Shown piece by piece: positions 1 to 6,933 of a DNA stretch of 13,794 nt. Position 1 is the first letter of the stretch. Every line of letters starts with the position of its first letter. Source of the DNA: a bacterium. Lineage in GTDB: Bacteria > SZUA-79 > Acidulodesulfobacterales > Acidulodesulfobacteraceae. The DNA is taken from positions 1-13,794 of the forward strand of contig JAJZYC010000022.1 in assembly GCA_021806125.1 (NCBI GenBank). The letters are read 5' to 3'. Both the position numbers and the translations under genes were made by a program. A model generated the notes under the pieces. That model searched no databases. It worked only from the letters and a program-made list of their open reading frames with translations, and had not been told where the DNA came from.

Positions 1-32
1 AATTTCGGCACATTCTTAACGTTTTTTTAAGA

Positions 33-64
33 TATAATTTATTCATATATAATATACCGGAGGA
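33..64 (+). promoter_or_regulatory. Candidate promoter -10 boxes and ribosome binding site for the DUF488 gene
   Basis: Two TATAAT hexamers lie at 33-38 and 48-53, upstream of the first gene. No good -35 box is visible at the right spacing, so the promoter call is weak in such AT-rich DNA. The ribosome binding site is strong: GGAGGA at 59-64, eight bases before the ATG at 73. Confidence 0.45.
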
Positions 65-72
65 AAAAAATT

Positions 73-462
73 ATGCTGAATATAAAAAGAATTTACGACG
101 AACCGTCCGATGAAGACGGCATAAGAATATTAGTGGACAGGTTATGGCCGAGAGGCATAAGCAAAGAAAAGGCAAAAATAGATTTCTGGTTTAAAGACAT
201 AGCCCCTTCTAACGAATTGAGGAAGTCGTTTCATGAGGCGGCAATAAATTTTAAAGAATTTAAAGCAAAATATTTGCGTGAACTTTCGGAATACGGACGC
301 AGGCATAATTCATCCGCCGAGCCGGGTTCGGATAATTCGATTGCGGAAATATCAAGATTATTAAAAACCGGAGGCAAAGATATAACCTTATTATACGGGC
401 TTAAAGACGAAATAAAAAACAACGCCGCAGTTCTGAAAGAATTTATATTGAAATCCGCATAG
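73..462 (+). CDS. DUF488 family protein (YeaO-like)
   Basis: A 129-residue soluble protein with the hallmark opening of the DUF488/YeaO family: RIYDEPSDEDG followed by LVDRLWPRGISKEKA, then a D-x-W-x-KDIAPS-x-ELR stretch. The C-terminal third has the family's strand-plus-helix ITLLYGLKDE-x-x-NNA. It is a little longer than the usual ~115-120 residues because of a polar insert around residues 76-98. The family is widespread and its biochemical role is not firmly established, so no function is assigned. The start is supported by GGAGGA eight bases upstream. The gene converges on the binding-protein gene with only 12 bases between the two stops and no convincing terminator. Family assignment is confident; function is unknown. 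Confidence 0.88.
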   Translation: MLNIKRIYDEPSDEDGIRILVDRLWPRGISKEKAKIDFWFKDIAPSNELRKSFHEAAINFKEFKAKYLRELSEYGRRHNSSAEPGSDNSIAEISRLLKTGGKDITLLYGLKDEIKNNAAVLKEFILKSA

Positions 463-474
463 CGGGTTTTATAA

Positions 475-1818
475 TTAAAACGGGCTTTCGAGTATATAAA
501 TTTTATTATTTTTATATTTAAACAGATAAAGGGGCTTTTTAAATCTGCCGCCGGTTAATTTGCTGATTCCGCAGACCCCTTTAAACGTTTTAACTTTTAG
601 AAGAGCGCGGTAAAATTGCATTCCTTCGCCGCTTCCCGAAAAACTTTCGGCTTTTTTCTGCCGCATATAATTCGAGTTTGGATAATTATACGGGCTTGCG
701 GAAACATCGGCGCGGCGGTAACGGTTGGCCTTCTCCGCCGCTTTAATTATTATCCCTCCGATATCGTATCCCTCGGCGCTGAGTATATTGGGCATTTCGC
801 CGTATGTATCTTTATATTCTGAATCAAATTTTTTAACGATTTTATTATCGTCATGCTTGAAAAATCCGTCCGGAAAAATTGCATTCTGCATATAAAATCC
901 GTACTTTTCCATAAAAGGCCTCGAATCTAAAGAACTCAGTCCGAATATAGGGAATCCGGTAATATTATAATAAGCGAGCTGGGTTAAAATAAGTTCGAGC
1001 TTGGAAGGACTGCCTATAACGAAAAGACTGTTAAAAGGTATATCCGGCTTCGACTTAGTTATGCCGTGCATAAGGTTGTAAGGAGTAATGCCGAGCTGGG
1101 CCTTTTCCGCTTTAGACACGTGCGTACTGCCGATATTGTTAAACTTGACTATCGAGTTAAAATTATAAAAAAAATCGACCGTTTTATCGGCGTATCCGGT
1201 AGAATTAATAACATTTACGCCGTATTTTCTTGAAAATAAATTTATATAGGACATAATTTTTAAACCGTATCCGCCCTCGGGATATATCGCCGATACGGAT
1301 CTTATGCCTGCATATGCGGCATATTTCATTTCCGTTTTTATCTCCTGCCTTAAAGTCATTCCGTAGCTGAAAACAAAGGGGGATAAATCTTCTTTGGCGA
1401 TGACGGGCGACGGGGTTATTACGGGAATTTTAAATTTAACCGAATCTGATGCAAAGTATTTCAGCTGTCCTTCAAAAAGAGGCCCTATCACGGCGCTCGC
1501 ATTTTTTTTAGACAAAGAAGCGAAAATGCTGCTGACGTTACTGCCGTCCGCACTGGCCGGCAGGTTGATTATCGAATATTTTATATTCAACCCGCCCTGC
1601 TTGTTAAGGCTGAGGAGAAGCCCGTTTATAAACTGTTTCGTAAAGAACGCAAATCTCCCGCCGGTCGGAAGCGCCAATGCTATTCTTACCGCACCGCCCT
1701 TGTCCCCGCCGTTTTTGTTTATAACTGTTTTGCCCGCGGACGGCGAAGGGGATAAGAAAACGGAAAGAAACAATGCGGCGACTGCGGCAAAATAAATTTT
1801 CGTTCTTGCAGAATTCAT
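475..1818 (-). CDS. Secreted type I periplasmic binding protein (LivJ/LpoA-like fold)
   Basis: A 447-residue protein with a typical Sec signal peptide: positive N-terminus (residues 5-7), hydrophobic core at about 8-22, then small residues to about 29. The mature part resembles periplasmic binding protein fold I of the branched-chain amino acid class. It has RIALALPTGG near residue 45, a helix FFTKQFINGL, the AVIGPLFEGQ segment, then IPVITPSP, which is the usual place for ligand-contacting residues. The same fold and the GPLFEGQ/IPVITPSP pattern occur in LpoA-type penicillin-binding protein activators, so the protein could be a transport receptor or an envelope regulator. No permease or ATPase gene lies beside it. 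The upstream region lacks a Shine-Dalgarno sequence but has TATAAA seven bases before the ATG. The fold is confident, the ligand unknown. Confidence 0.8.
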   Translation of the reverse strand: MNSARTKIYFAAVAALFLSVFLSPSPSAGKTVINKNGGDKGGAVRIALALPTGGRFAFFTKQFINGLLLSLNKQGGLNIKYSIINLPASADGSNVSSIFASLSKKNASAVIGPLFEGQLKYFASDSVKFKIPVITPSPVIAKEDLSPFVFSYGMTLRQEIKTEMKYAAYAGIRSVSAIYPEGGYGLKIMSYINLFSRKYGVNVINSTGYADKTVDFFYNFNSIVKFNNIGSTHVSKAEKAQLGITPYNLMHGITKSKPDIPFNSLFVIGSPSKLELILTQLAYYNITGFPIFGLSSLDSRPFMEKYGFYMQNAIFPDGFFKHDDNKIVKKFDSEYKDTYGEMPNILSAEGYDIGGIIIKAAEKANRYRRADVSASPYNYPNSNYMRQKKAESFSGSGEGMQFYRALLKVKTFKGVCGISKLTGGRFKKPLYLFKYKNNKIYILESPF

Positions 1819-1957
1819 TTTTATTTTTATATCAATAAATTCAAAATTAAGGTTAACAATATTTTATTTATACAACTAATAGCTACAACAGTCAATCGGA
1901 ATTAATTTAAAAAAATAATTATTTTATTTTTTTTTATTTTATCTTATTATTATTCGT
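1819..1957. promoter_or_regulatory. AT-rich divergent intergenic region
   Basis: This 139-base gap separates the minus-strand binding-protein gene from the plus-strand dprA-like gene and must hold both promoters. It is almost pure A/T, with long T and A runs around 1909-1940. On the minus strand TATAAA ends seven bases before the ATG at 1818. On the plus strand TATTAT at 1945-1950 ends seven bases before the ATG at 1958. Neither gene has a recognisable Shine-Dalgarno sequence. I see no operator-like GC-containing repeat. Confidence 0.45.
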
Positions 1958-2992
1958 ATGGATATCGAAGATTATAGATTATACTTTAATTACAGGATTA
2001 TTTTAAAAGCTAAATCCAAGGGTTATTTAAAAGCGGCATTTAGCCAAAACGAACTTGCCGGAGATAATTTTGAAAATAACGATTTTTACGCAATATTTAA
2101 AACCGAGACGGAAAATGAAATTAATTTATTGCATAAATTTAAAATAAAACCCCTAAAAACAAGCAGGTTAATAAATTATTTCGGAAGGAAATCCCTTAAC
2201 CCGGCTTTGCCGCAATTTTTACATATATACGGCCAAGCCGATTTGTTTGATGACGGCGGTATTTTAGAATCGAAAATAAGGTCTGCCCGCGGTATTTTTT
2301 TAACGTCGTCAAGATTCGAAGGCGCAAAAATATATAGGCCCGGCGCGGATATTTTAAATAATTTATATTTATATCTTTCCGACGGCCGCGGCAATCCAAA
2401 ATTCGATTTTATCTGCACAGGCACAAACAGCGAAGCCGAGATAGAATTTATCCGAAAATTTTCGGGAAATTTTTTATTAATAGTCCTGCCGTCAAACCCT
2501 CAGGCAAATTTAACCGGTTTAAACTTAAATAAAACGGCGGCCGGTTTGTTGCATATTTCAGCACTGGACCCATTTTCTAAAAATTCAAAATACGGCTTTG
2601 CTTTAAGAAACAGCCTTGCTTTTCATTTATCCCGGGAAGCCGCGGTATTATATCTATCCCAAAAAAGTTCTTTATCAGGCCTTATTAAAAAATTTCAAAA
2701 TGCCGGCAAAAAAGTAAAAATATTCGACGGAGAGCGCCGTTCCGGTTCGACTGCCGGTTTTCCGGTCAAATCCTGTGAGAATACGAGCGGGAATAATATC
2801 CGGCGACATAACGCAATCCAGCAGTTTATAATAAATTGTTTAGAAAAAGAAAATATTGCTATTGACAATTTATTAAAACTAAGCAATATTAAATTAAATG
2901 CGGACGAAAAAGAGACCGCAAAAGCGATTTCGATGCTTGAAATGAATTGCGAAATAGAAAGACGCCCTGGAGGGATTATAAAAAAAATATGA
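1958..2992 (+). CDS. dprA: Divergent DprA-like DNA-processing protein
   Basis: DprA loads RecA onto single-stranded DNA during uptake and recombination. This 344-residue protein shares little direct signature with the family, but the parts fall in the right order. NPALPQFLHIYG at about residues 80-91 matches the 'YP-x-x-L ... P-x-x-LY-x-G' entry segment. LTSSR (115-119) sits where the V/I-G-x-R loop should be. GTNSEAE (155-161), followed by a strand LLIVLPSN, matches the GLARGID/AVLG region. LLHIS, then YGFALRNSLAFHLS (about 212-225), matches the LLSE ... FP-x-RNRIIAGLS segment; R217 and N218 are kept. A C-terminal winged helix (about 286-344) ends in ERRPGGIIKKI, like the DprA C-terminal domain. 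Its position, overlapping topA by ATGA, is the classic dprA-topA order. Several phosphate/DNA-binding glycines are missing, so activity may be altered. No Shine-Dalgarno is seen before the ATG. Confidence 0.68.
   Translation: MDIEDYRLYFNYRIILKAKSKGYLKAAFSQNELAGDNFENNDFYAIFKTETENEINLLHKFKIKPLKTSRLINYFGRKSLNPALPQFLHIYGQADLFDDGGILESKIRSARGIFLTSSRFEGAKIYRPGADILNNLYLYLSDGRGNPKFDFICTGTNSEAEIEFIRKFSGNFLLIVLPSNPQANLTGLNLNKTAAGLLHISALDPFSKNSKYGFALRNSLAFHLSREAAVLYLSQKSSLSGLIKKFQNAGKKVKIFDGERRSGSTAGFPVKSCENTSGNNIRRHNAIQQFIINCLEKENIAIDNLLKLSNIKLNADEKETAKAISMLEMNCEIERRPGGIIKKI
2969..2974 (+). promoter_or_regulatory. Ribosome binding site that sets the topA start
   Basis: GGAGGG inside the end of the dprA-like gene, 14 bases before the ATG at 2989. 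It lies downstream of the earlier in-frame ATG at 2947, so it favours the later start. The ATGA overlap (start 2989-2991, dprA stop 2990-2992) points to translational coupling. Confidence 0.6.
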
Positions 2993-5325
2993 AGAATCTT
3001 GTTATCGTCGAATCTCCGTCTAAAGCAAATACTATAAATAAATACTTAGGGTCAGGCTATACCGTTAAGGCCACCGTAGGGCATATAAAAAATCTGCCGA
3101 AAAGTTCTATCGGCGTTGATATCAAAAACGGGTTCGAGCCTAAGTACGAAATCATAAAAGGAAAAGAAAAAACCGTCGAAGAAATTAAAAAACTTGCGAA
3201 AAACGCGGACACGGTTTATCTGGCTCCCGACCCGGATAGGGAAGGGGAGGCGATTGCATGGAACATAAAAGAAATTATAGACGATATCAAAGGCAAAAAA
3301 CCTGAAATAAAGAGGGTGCTTTTTCACGAAATAACCAAAGATAAAGTTATCGACGCAATCGAAAATCCTACTGCTTTAAATAAATCCATGTACGAATCTC
3401 AAAAAGCCAGAAGAATATTGGACAGGCTCGTAGGTTATAATCTAAGTCCGTTCTTATGGGAAAAAATAAGAAGGGGGCTTTCTGCCGGAAGGGTTCAATC
3501 CGTAGCGTTATATTTAATCGTAGAAAGAGAAAAGGAAATAAATGCTTTCGTGAAAGAAGAATTCTGGACTGTAAAAGCTCTTTTCGATATAAAAAACAAA
3601 GATAATAATTATTCCGCAAGCATAGAAGGGGAGCTCGTTAAAATAAACGGCAAAGAACCTTTGATAAAAACGGAAAAAGAGGCGGACAAATTAAAAGAAA
3701 ACCTTCTTAAGATAGGCGGCGGTTATGAAATAGCCGATATAACCAAAAAACAGGCATCGAGAAAAGCGCCTACCCCTTTCATAACAAGCACCCTTCAGCA
3801 GGAAGCGGCAAAAATATTAAGGTTTTCCGTAAAAAAAACAATGTCCGTAGCCCAAAAACTTTACGAAGGAATAGAACTGGGCGCGGTAGAAGGCGTCAGC
3901 AGTAAGCCTATCGGACCGTTAGGGCTTATTACGTATATGAGAACGGATTCCACGAGGGTATCTTCCGAGGCTGAAGGGCATGCTAAGCAATTTATTCATA
4001 GCGCCTACGGTCCCGATTACGTTTCGGGAAAAGGAAGCATAAAGAAAAAAGCAAAGGCGGCGGACGAAGGGAAAAAGATACAGGATGCACATGAAGCGAT
4101 AAGGCCCACCAACATCTTGTTGACGCCCAGAAAAATTAAAAGCTACCTGACCCCCGACGAATATAAGCTTTATAATCTTATATGGACCTATTTTACGGCT
4201 TCTTTTATGAGCGAAAGCATTTACGACCAGTACAGCCTTACAGTAAAAGGCTTTTACCAAGAGCCGAAAAAAGCCGAAAAAACCGATTACGCTTTCAAAA
4301 CAACCGAAAGTATTTTGAAATTCGACGGATTCCAGAAAGTTATAAACGAAAACCTTAGGAATAAAGAAGATTCGGATGACGAAAATGAAACAGTGGCGGA
4401 AAAATCTCCGTCTTCCATAATAAAAATATTCGAACTTCTTTCAAAAGGCGACCCCGCTTCGATAAAAAAAGCCGACGCCCTTCAGCATTTTACTGCGCCG
4501 CCTCCAAGATATACGGAAGCAAGTTTGGTCAAAGCCTTAGACGAAAACGGCATCGGCAGGCCTTCGACATATCAGAGCATAATAGCAAATATAAAAACAA
4601 AAGATTACGTAGCTATGACTACGGAATCAGCGGATGCCTCGAAAAAAGGCGGCTCCACACAAAAATTTAAACCTACGGAACTGGGGATGACCGTTTCGGA
4701 TATATTAAAGGCTGGATTCTCGGATATAATAAACTTAAAGTTTACCGCAAATATGGAAGAAAAATTAGATAATATAGAAAATGGATTAATTGATAAAAAC
4801 GACCTGCTTACCGATTTTTACGATAAATTTATGAAAAGCTTTAAAGACGCTAAAGCCAATATTAAAAACATAAAAGGCTCGTCTGAACCGACCGACGTAA
4901 TCTGCGAAAAATGCGGCAAACCTATGGTAATAAAAATGGGCAGGTTCGGAAAATTCCTTGCATGCAGCGGATACCCGGAATGCAAAAATACTAAAGAACT
5001 TCCGAAAGCAAAAGATGGGGGCAATAGCGCAGCCGGTGCCGCGGAAACGGAAGAAACCGGCGAGATTTGCGAAAAATGCGGCAAACCTATGGTAATAAAA
5101 ACGGGCAGATACGGCAAGTTTCTTTCCTGCAGCGGATACCCGGAATGCAAAAACATAAAACCCATACCGGTTAAGCTAAATAAATCTAAGATTCCCTGCC
5201 CTACGGGATGCGGCGGATATCTTGTGGAAAAAAGAACTAAAAAAGGCAGAAAGTTTTTCGGATGCTCCAACTATCCCAAATGCGATTACGCCGCATGGAC
5301 GTTACAGCCTGAAAAGACAAAATAG
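2989..5325 (+). CDS. topA: DNA topoisomerase I (type IA)
   Basis: Relaxes negatively supercoiled DNA by cutting one strand and forming a 5'-phosphotyrosine link. The 778-residue protein opens with the TOPRIM domain: LVIVESPSKA at 3-12 (catalytic Glu), GHIKNLP, and the acidic DPDREGEAIAWN motif. The active-site tyrosine is Y316 in LITYMRTDSTR, close to Y319 of the E. coli enzyme. HEAIRPT and the later GIGRPSTY motif are present. Three C-terminal four-cysteine zinc ribbons follow: C639/C642/C659/C665, C694/C697/C714/C720 and C737/C741/C759/C765. An in-frame ATG exists 14 codons upstream, but it would add residues unlike any topoisomerase N-terminus, and the chosen start gives the exact family start MKNLVIVESP. 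The gene is complete and probably co-transcribed with the dprA-like gene. Confidence 0.97.
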   Translation: MKNLVIVESPSKANTINKYLGSGYTVKATVGHIKNLPKSSIGVDIKNGFEPKYEIIKGKEKTVEEIKKLAKNADTVYLAPDPDREGEAIAWNIKEIIDDIKGKKPEIKRVLFHEITKDKVIDAIENPTALNKSMYESQKARRILDRLVGYNLSPFLWEKIRRGLSAGRVQSVALYLIVEREKEINAFVKEEFWTVKALFDIKNKDNNYSASIEGELVKINGKEPLIKTEKEADKLKENLLKIGGGYEIADITKKQASRKAPTPFITSTLQQEAAKILRFSVKKTMSVAQKLYEGIELGAVEGVSSKPIGPLGLITYMRTDSTRVSSEAEGHAKQFIHSAYGPDYVSGKGSIKKKAKAADEGKKIQDAHEAIRPTNILLTPRKIKSYLTPDEYKLYNLIWTYFTASFMSESIYDQYSLTVKGFYQEPKKAEKTDYAFKTTESILKFDGFQKVINENLRNKEDSDDENETVAEKSPSSIIKIFELLSKGDPASIKKADALQHFTAPPPRYTEASLVKALDENGIGRPSTYQSIIANIKTKDYVAMTTESADASKKGGSTQKFKPTELGMTVSDILKAGFSDIINLKFTANMEEKLDNIENGLIDKNDLLTDFYDKFMKSFKDAKANIKNIKGSSEPTDVICEKCGKPMVIKMGRFGKFLACSGYPECKNTKELPKAKDGGNSAAGAAETEETGEICEKCGKPMVIKTGRYGKFLSCSGYPECKNIKPIPVKLNKSKIPCPTGCGGYLVEKRTKKGRKFFGCSNYPKCDYAAWTLQPEKTK
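4903..5153 (+). repeat. Direct duplication of a zinc-ribbon module inside topA
   Basis: The first two zinc ribbons of topA are near-identical at DNA level with a fixed offset of 165 bases (55 codons). A 34-base stretch at 4903-4936 recurs exactly at 5068-5101, and a 26-base stretch at 4963-4988 recurs exactly at 5128-5153. Synonymous positions are shared too, which points to recent duplication or gene conversion rather than protein-level constraint alone. Confidence 0.85.
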
Positions 5326-5398
5326 CGATTGATTTAATTTAAAATTTTAAATATTATTATTAAATATTAAATTAATATGAATTAAAGGGGTTTTTATT
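5326..5398 (+). promoter_or_regulatory. Short AT-only spacer with ribosome binding site for the haem sensor gene
   Basis: The gap after topA is nearly all A/T and includes a 16-base A/T palindrome at 5337-5352. No G/C-rich terminator hairpin is present. AAAGGGG at 5384-5390 is a good ribosome binding site, eight bases before the ATG at 5399. A promoter is likely in this spacer, but no box stands out from the background. Confidence 0.5.
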
Positions 5399-6232
5399 AT
5401 GTCGAAAGGTCTTTTTCAGTCTATTAAAGACGTATCTATTAAAACTAAAATTATTATTCCGCTCTTATTATTAGTCGTCATTCCGATTGCGTTAATTGCC
5501 TACAATACCTACAATCTTCAAAAAAGGCTGACTATATCTTTGACGAGGCACGATGCCATAGTTACAGCAAAAACCACTCTTTCAAGCCTCAATGCGATGA
5601 TGCTTAACGGAACTATAATGAAAAAAAAGGATAGGAAACAGCTTTTTTCTATTTATAAAAAAATAAAAGGCATAAAAGGATTTCAGGTTATCAGGGGGAA
5701 TATCGTAAACATGGAGTTCGGGAAAGGGTTGAGGGAAGAATTGCCCAATTCTCCGTTCGACGATAAAATATTAAATTCTAGCAAAACTCAAACCGAAATA
5801 ATTTCTAAAAACGGCGTGCCGTATGAAATTATGGTGGGCGTGCCTTTTGTGGCAAAAACAAATTCGAGGGGCATAAACTGCCTTATATGCCATACAAAAG
5901 CTTCGTCCGGCGATATTCTCGGCGGTATAAAGCTGGTTTATTCCTTAAAACCGCTAAGGGTTTCGCAGAAGATTTTTACTAAAGAAACTTTAATCATTGC
6001 GGTAATTTTTATTGTTTTGATTGTCTTATTCCTCTATTTCATTATAAAAAGCGCTATAATTAAACCTATAGCAAAAATGTCGAAACTGGCGGACGAAATA
6101 TCGAAAGGGCATTTCGAAGAAGAAATAGCCCACCCTAGAAACGACGAAATAGGTTCTCTCGCTCAATCCTTTAACAGAATGCAGATAAGTTTAAAAAAAG
6201 CTATGGAACTTTTAAAGAGGGGAAGGGAATAA
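5399..6232 (+). CDS. Membrane-bound periplasmic c-type haem sensor with HAMP domain, no output domain
   Basis: A 277-residue protein with the layout of the front half of a chemoreceptor or histidine kinase. A first membrane helix lies at about 18-38, then a periplasmic domain of about 155 residues, a second membrane helix at about 198-216, and a cytoplasmic HAMP domain at about 217-270 (IIKPIAKMSKLADEIS ... NDEIGSLAQSFNRM). The periplasmic domain carries one CLICH motif at 161-165, a covalent haem c site (C161, C164, H165), followed by GDILGGIKLVYSL. This arrangement resembles the haem-containing PAS-like sensor domains of Geobacter-type methyl-accepting proteins. The protein ends seven residues after the HAMP domain, so no methyl-accepting, kinase, cyclase or other output domain exists. 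It may signal through a partner, be a remnant of a larger receptor, or act as a haem protein only. The redox or ligand role is inferred. Confidence 0.82.
   Translation: MSKGLFQSIKDVSIKTKIIIPLLLLVVIPIALIAYNTYNLQKRLTISLTRHDAIVTAKTTLSSLNAMMLNGTIMKKKDRKQLFSIYKKIKGIKGFQVIRGNIVNMEFGKGLREELPNSPFDDKILNSSKTQTEIISKNGVPYEIMVGVPFVAKTNSRGINCLICHTKASSGDILGGIKLVYSLKPLRVSQKIFTKETLIIAVIFIVLIVLFLYFIIKSAIIKPIAKMSKLADEISKGHFEEEIAHPRNDEIGSLAQSFNRMQISLKKAMELLKRGRE
6217..6228 (+). promoter_or_regulatory. Purine-rich ribosome binding site ahead of the non-canonical yggS start
   Basis: GAGGGGAAGGGA encodes the last sensor residues and contains GAGG and AGGGA cores. Its 3' end is six bases before the ATT at 6235 and nine bases before the ATA at 6238, both suitable spacings. 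It supports initiation here even though no standard start codon follows. Confidence 0.5.
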
Positions 6233-6234
6233 GC

Positions 6235-6933
6235 ATTATAATATCGGACAATATAAAAAATATAAATGAAAGGGTTAAGGCGGCCGCCGAAAAAAGCGGC
6301 CGCAACTTCTCCGATATTACTATACTCGCGGCTTCTAAGACAAGAAGCGCCGAAGAGATACTCGAAGCATATAACGGCGGCATAAAAGTTTTCGGAGAAA
6401 ACTACGTTCAGGAATTCTTGTCTAAATTCGAAAGGCTTAATCAAAATAAGGATATCTGCTGGCATATAATAGGGCATCTTCAAAAAAATAAGGCTAAGCA
6501 TGTAATAGGAAACGTAGCTCTAATCCATTCCATAGACGGCATAGAACTTGCGAAAGTTATCGATAAATATTCCCTCGCCAAAAATACCGCGACGGATATA
6601 TTAGTCGAGGTAAATCTTGCGGGGGAAAAAACTAAAAACGGTATTGCCGTCGATTATCTGCATAATTTGATTATCGAATTGAATAAACTGGATGGATTGC
6701 GCCTTAACGGCCTTATGGCGATGCCGCCGCAGACGGAAGACGGCAGAAAATATTTTAAGCTCTTAAAAGAACTCCTTAACGATATAAATACTAAAGGCGT
6801 TTATAAAAAAGAACTTGCGGTTCTTTCTATGGGGACGTCGGACGATTTTGAAACCGCCGTAGAAGAAGGCGCTACTATAATACGGCTTGGAACCGCAATA
6901 TTCGGAAACAGGCCTCCCAAATTCAATAAATGA
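6235..6933 (+). CDS. yggS: YggS/PLPBP-type pyridoxal phosphate homeostasis protein, apparent AUU start
   Basis: A single-domain alanine-racemase-fold protein that binds pyridoxal 5'-phosphate and buffers its level; it has no known enzymatic reaction. The reading frame shows the family from end to end: SDNIKNINERVKAAAEKSGR, ITILAASKT with the PLP-binding lysine at residue 35 (K36 in E. coli), FGENYVQEF, WHIIGHLQKNK, VEVNLAGEKTKNGI, LNGLMAMP, LSMGTSDDFETAVEEGATIIRLGTAIFG. The total of 232 residues from 6235 matches the usual ~230. The frame is open from 6175 but has no ATG, GTG or TTG until a TTG at 6418, which would remove the PLP lysine and about 61 residues. The best start is ATT at 6235, six bases after a ribosome-binding-like sequence; ATA at 6238 or 6241 is possible. 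A base error or a decayed start cannot be excluded. It overlaps maf by ATGA. Confidence 0.85.
   Translation: MIISDNIKNINERVKAAAEKSGRNFSDITILAASKTRSAEEILEAYNGGIKVFGENYVQEFLSKFERLNQNKDICWHIIGHLQKNKAKHVIGNVALIHSIDGIELAKVIDKYSLAKNTATDILVEVNLAGEKTKNGIAVDYLHNLIIELNKLDGLRLNGLMAMPPQTEDGRKYFKLLKELLNDINTKGVYKKELAVLSMGTSDDFETAVEEGATIIRLGTAIFGNRPPKFNK
6280..6303 (+). other. GC-only hairpin at the 5' end of yggS
   Basis: GCGGCCGC at 6280-6287 and again at 6296-6303 can pair as an eight-base G/C-only stem around the eight-base loop CGAAAAAA. It begins 45 bases after the proposed start and codes for residues of the KAAAEKSGR stretch. It stands out strongly against the AT-rich background. It may be coincidence of Ala/Gly/Arg codons, or it may affect translation of a gene with an unusual start. 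Confidence 0.55.

Noticed and set aside
455..470. Terminator hairpin between the DUF488 gene and the binding-protein gene
   Set aside because: CCGC-ATA-GCGG followed by GTTTT is only a four-base stem with a three-base loop, and it overlaps the stop codon; too weak to call.
2947..2988. ATG at 2947 as the start of topA
   Set aside because: It adds 14 residues unlike any topoisomerase N-terminus; the ATG at 2989 gives the family-standard start and an ATGA overlap.
4818..5270. Long antisense open frame opposite the topA zinc ribbons, and similar ones at 1394-1795, 3919-4260, 11179-11529 and 13088-13417
   Set aside because: They mirror strongly conserved genes on the other strand, have no family features or ribosome binding sites, and arise from codon bias.
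5337..5352. 16-base A/T palindrome after topA as an operator or terminator
   Set aside because: Perfect A/T palindromes of this size are expected in such AT-rich spacer, and no G/C stem supports termination.
6200..6240. Programmed frameshift fusing the haem sensor to YggS
   Set aside because: No slippery heptamer is present, and YggS proteins are soluble single-domain proteins; a non-AUG start after a ribosome-binding-like sequence is simpler.
6418..6933. TTG at 6418 as the start of the YggS-type gene
   Set aside because: It would remove the PLP-binding lysine and FGENYVQ segment, both clearly coded upstream in the same frame without a stop.
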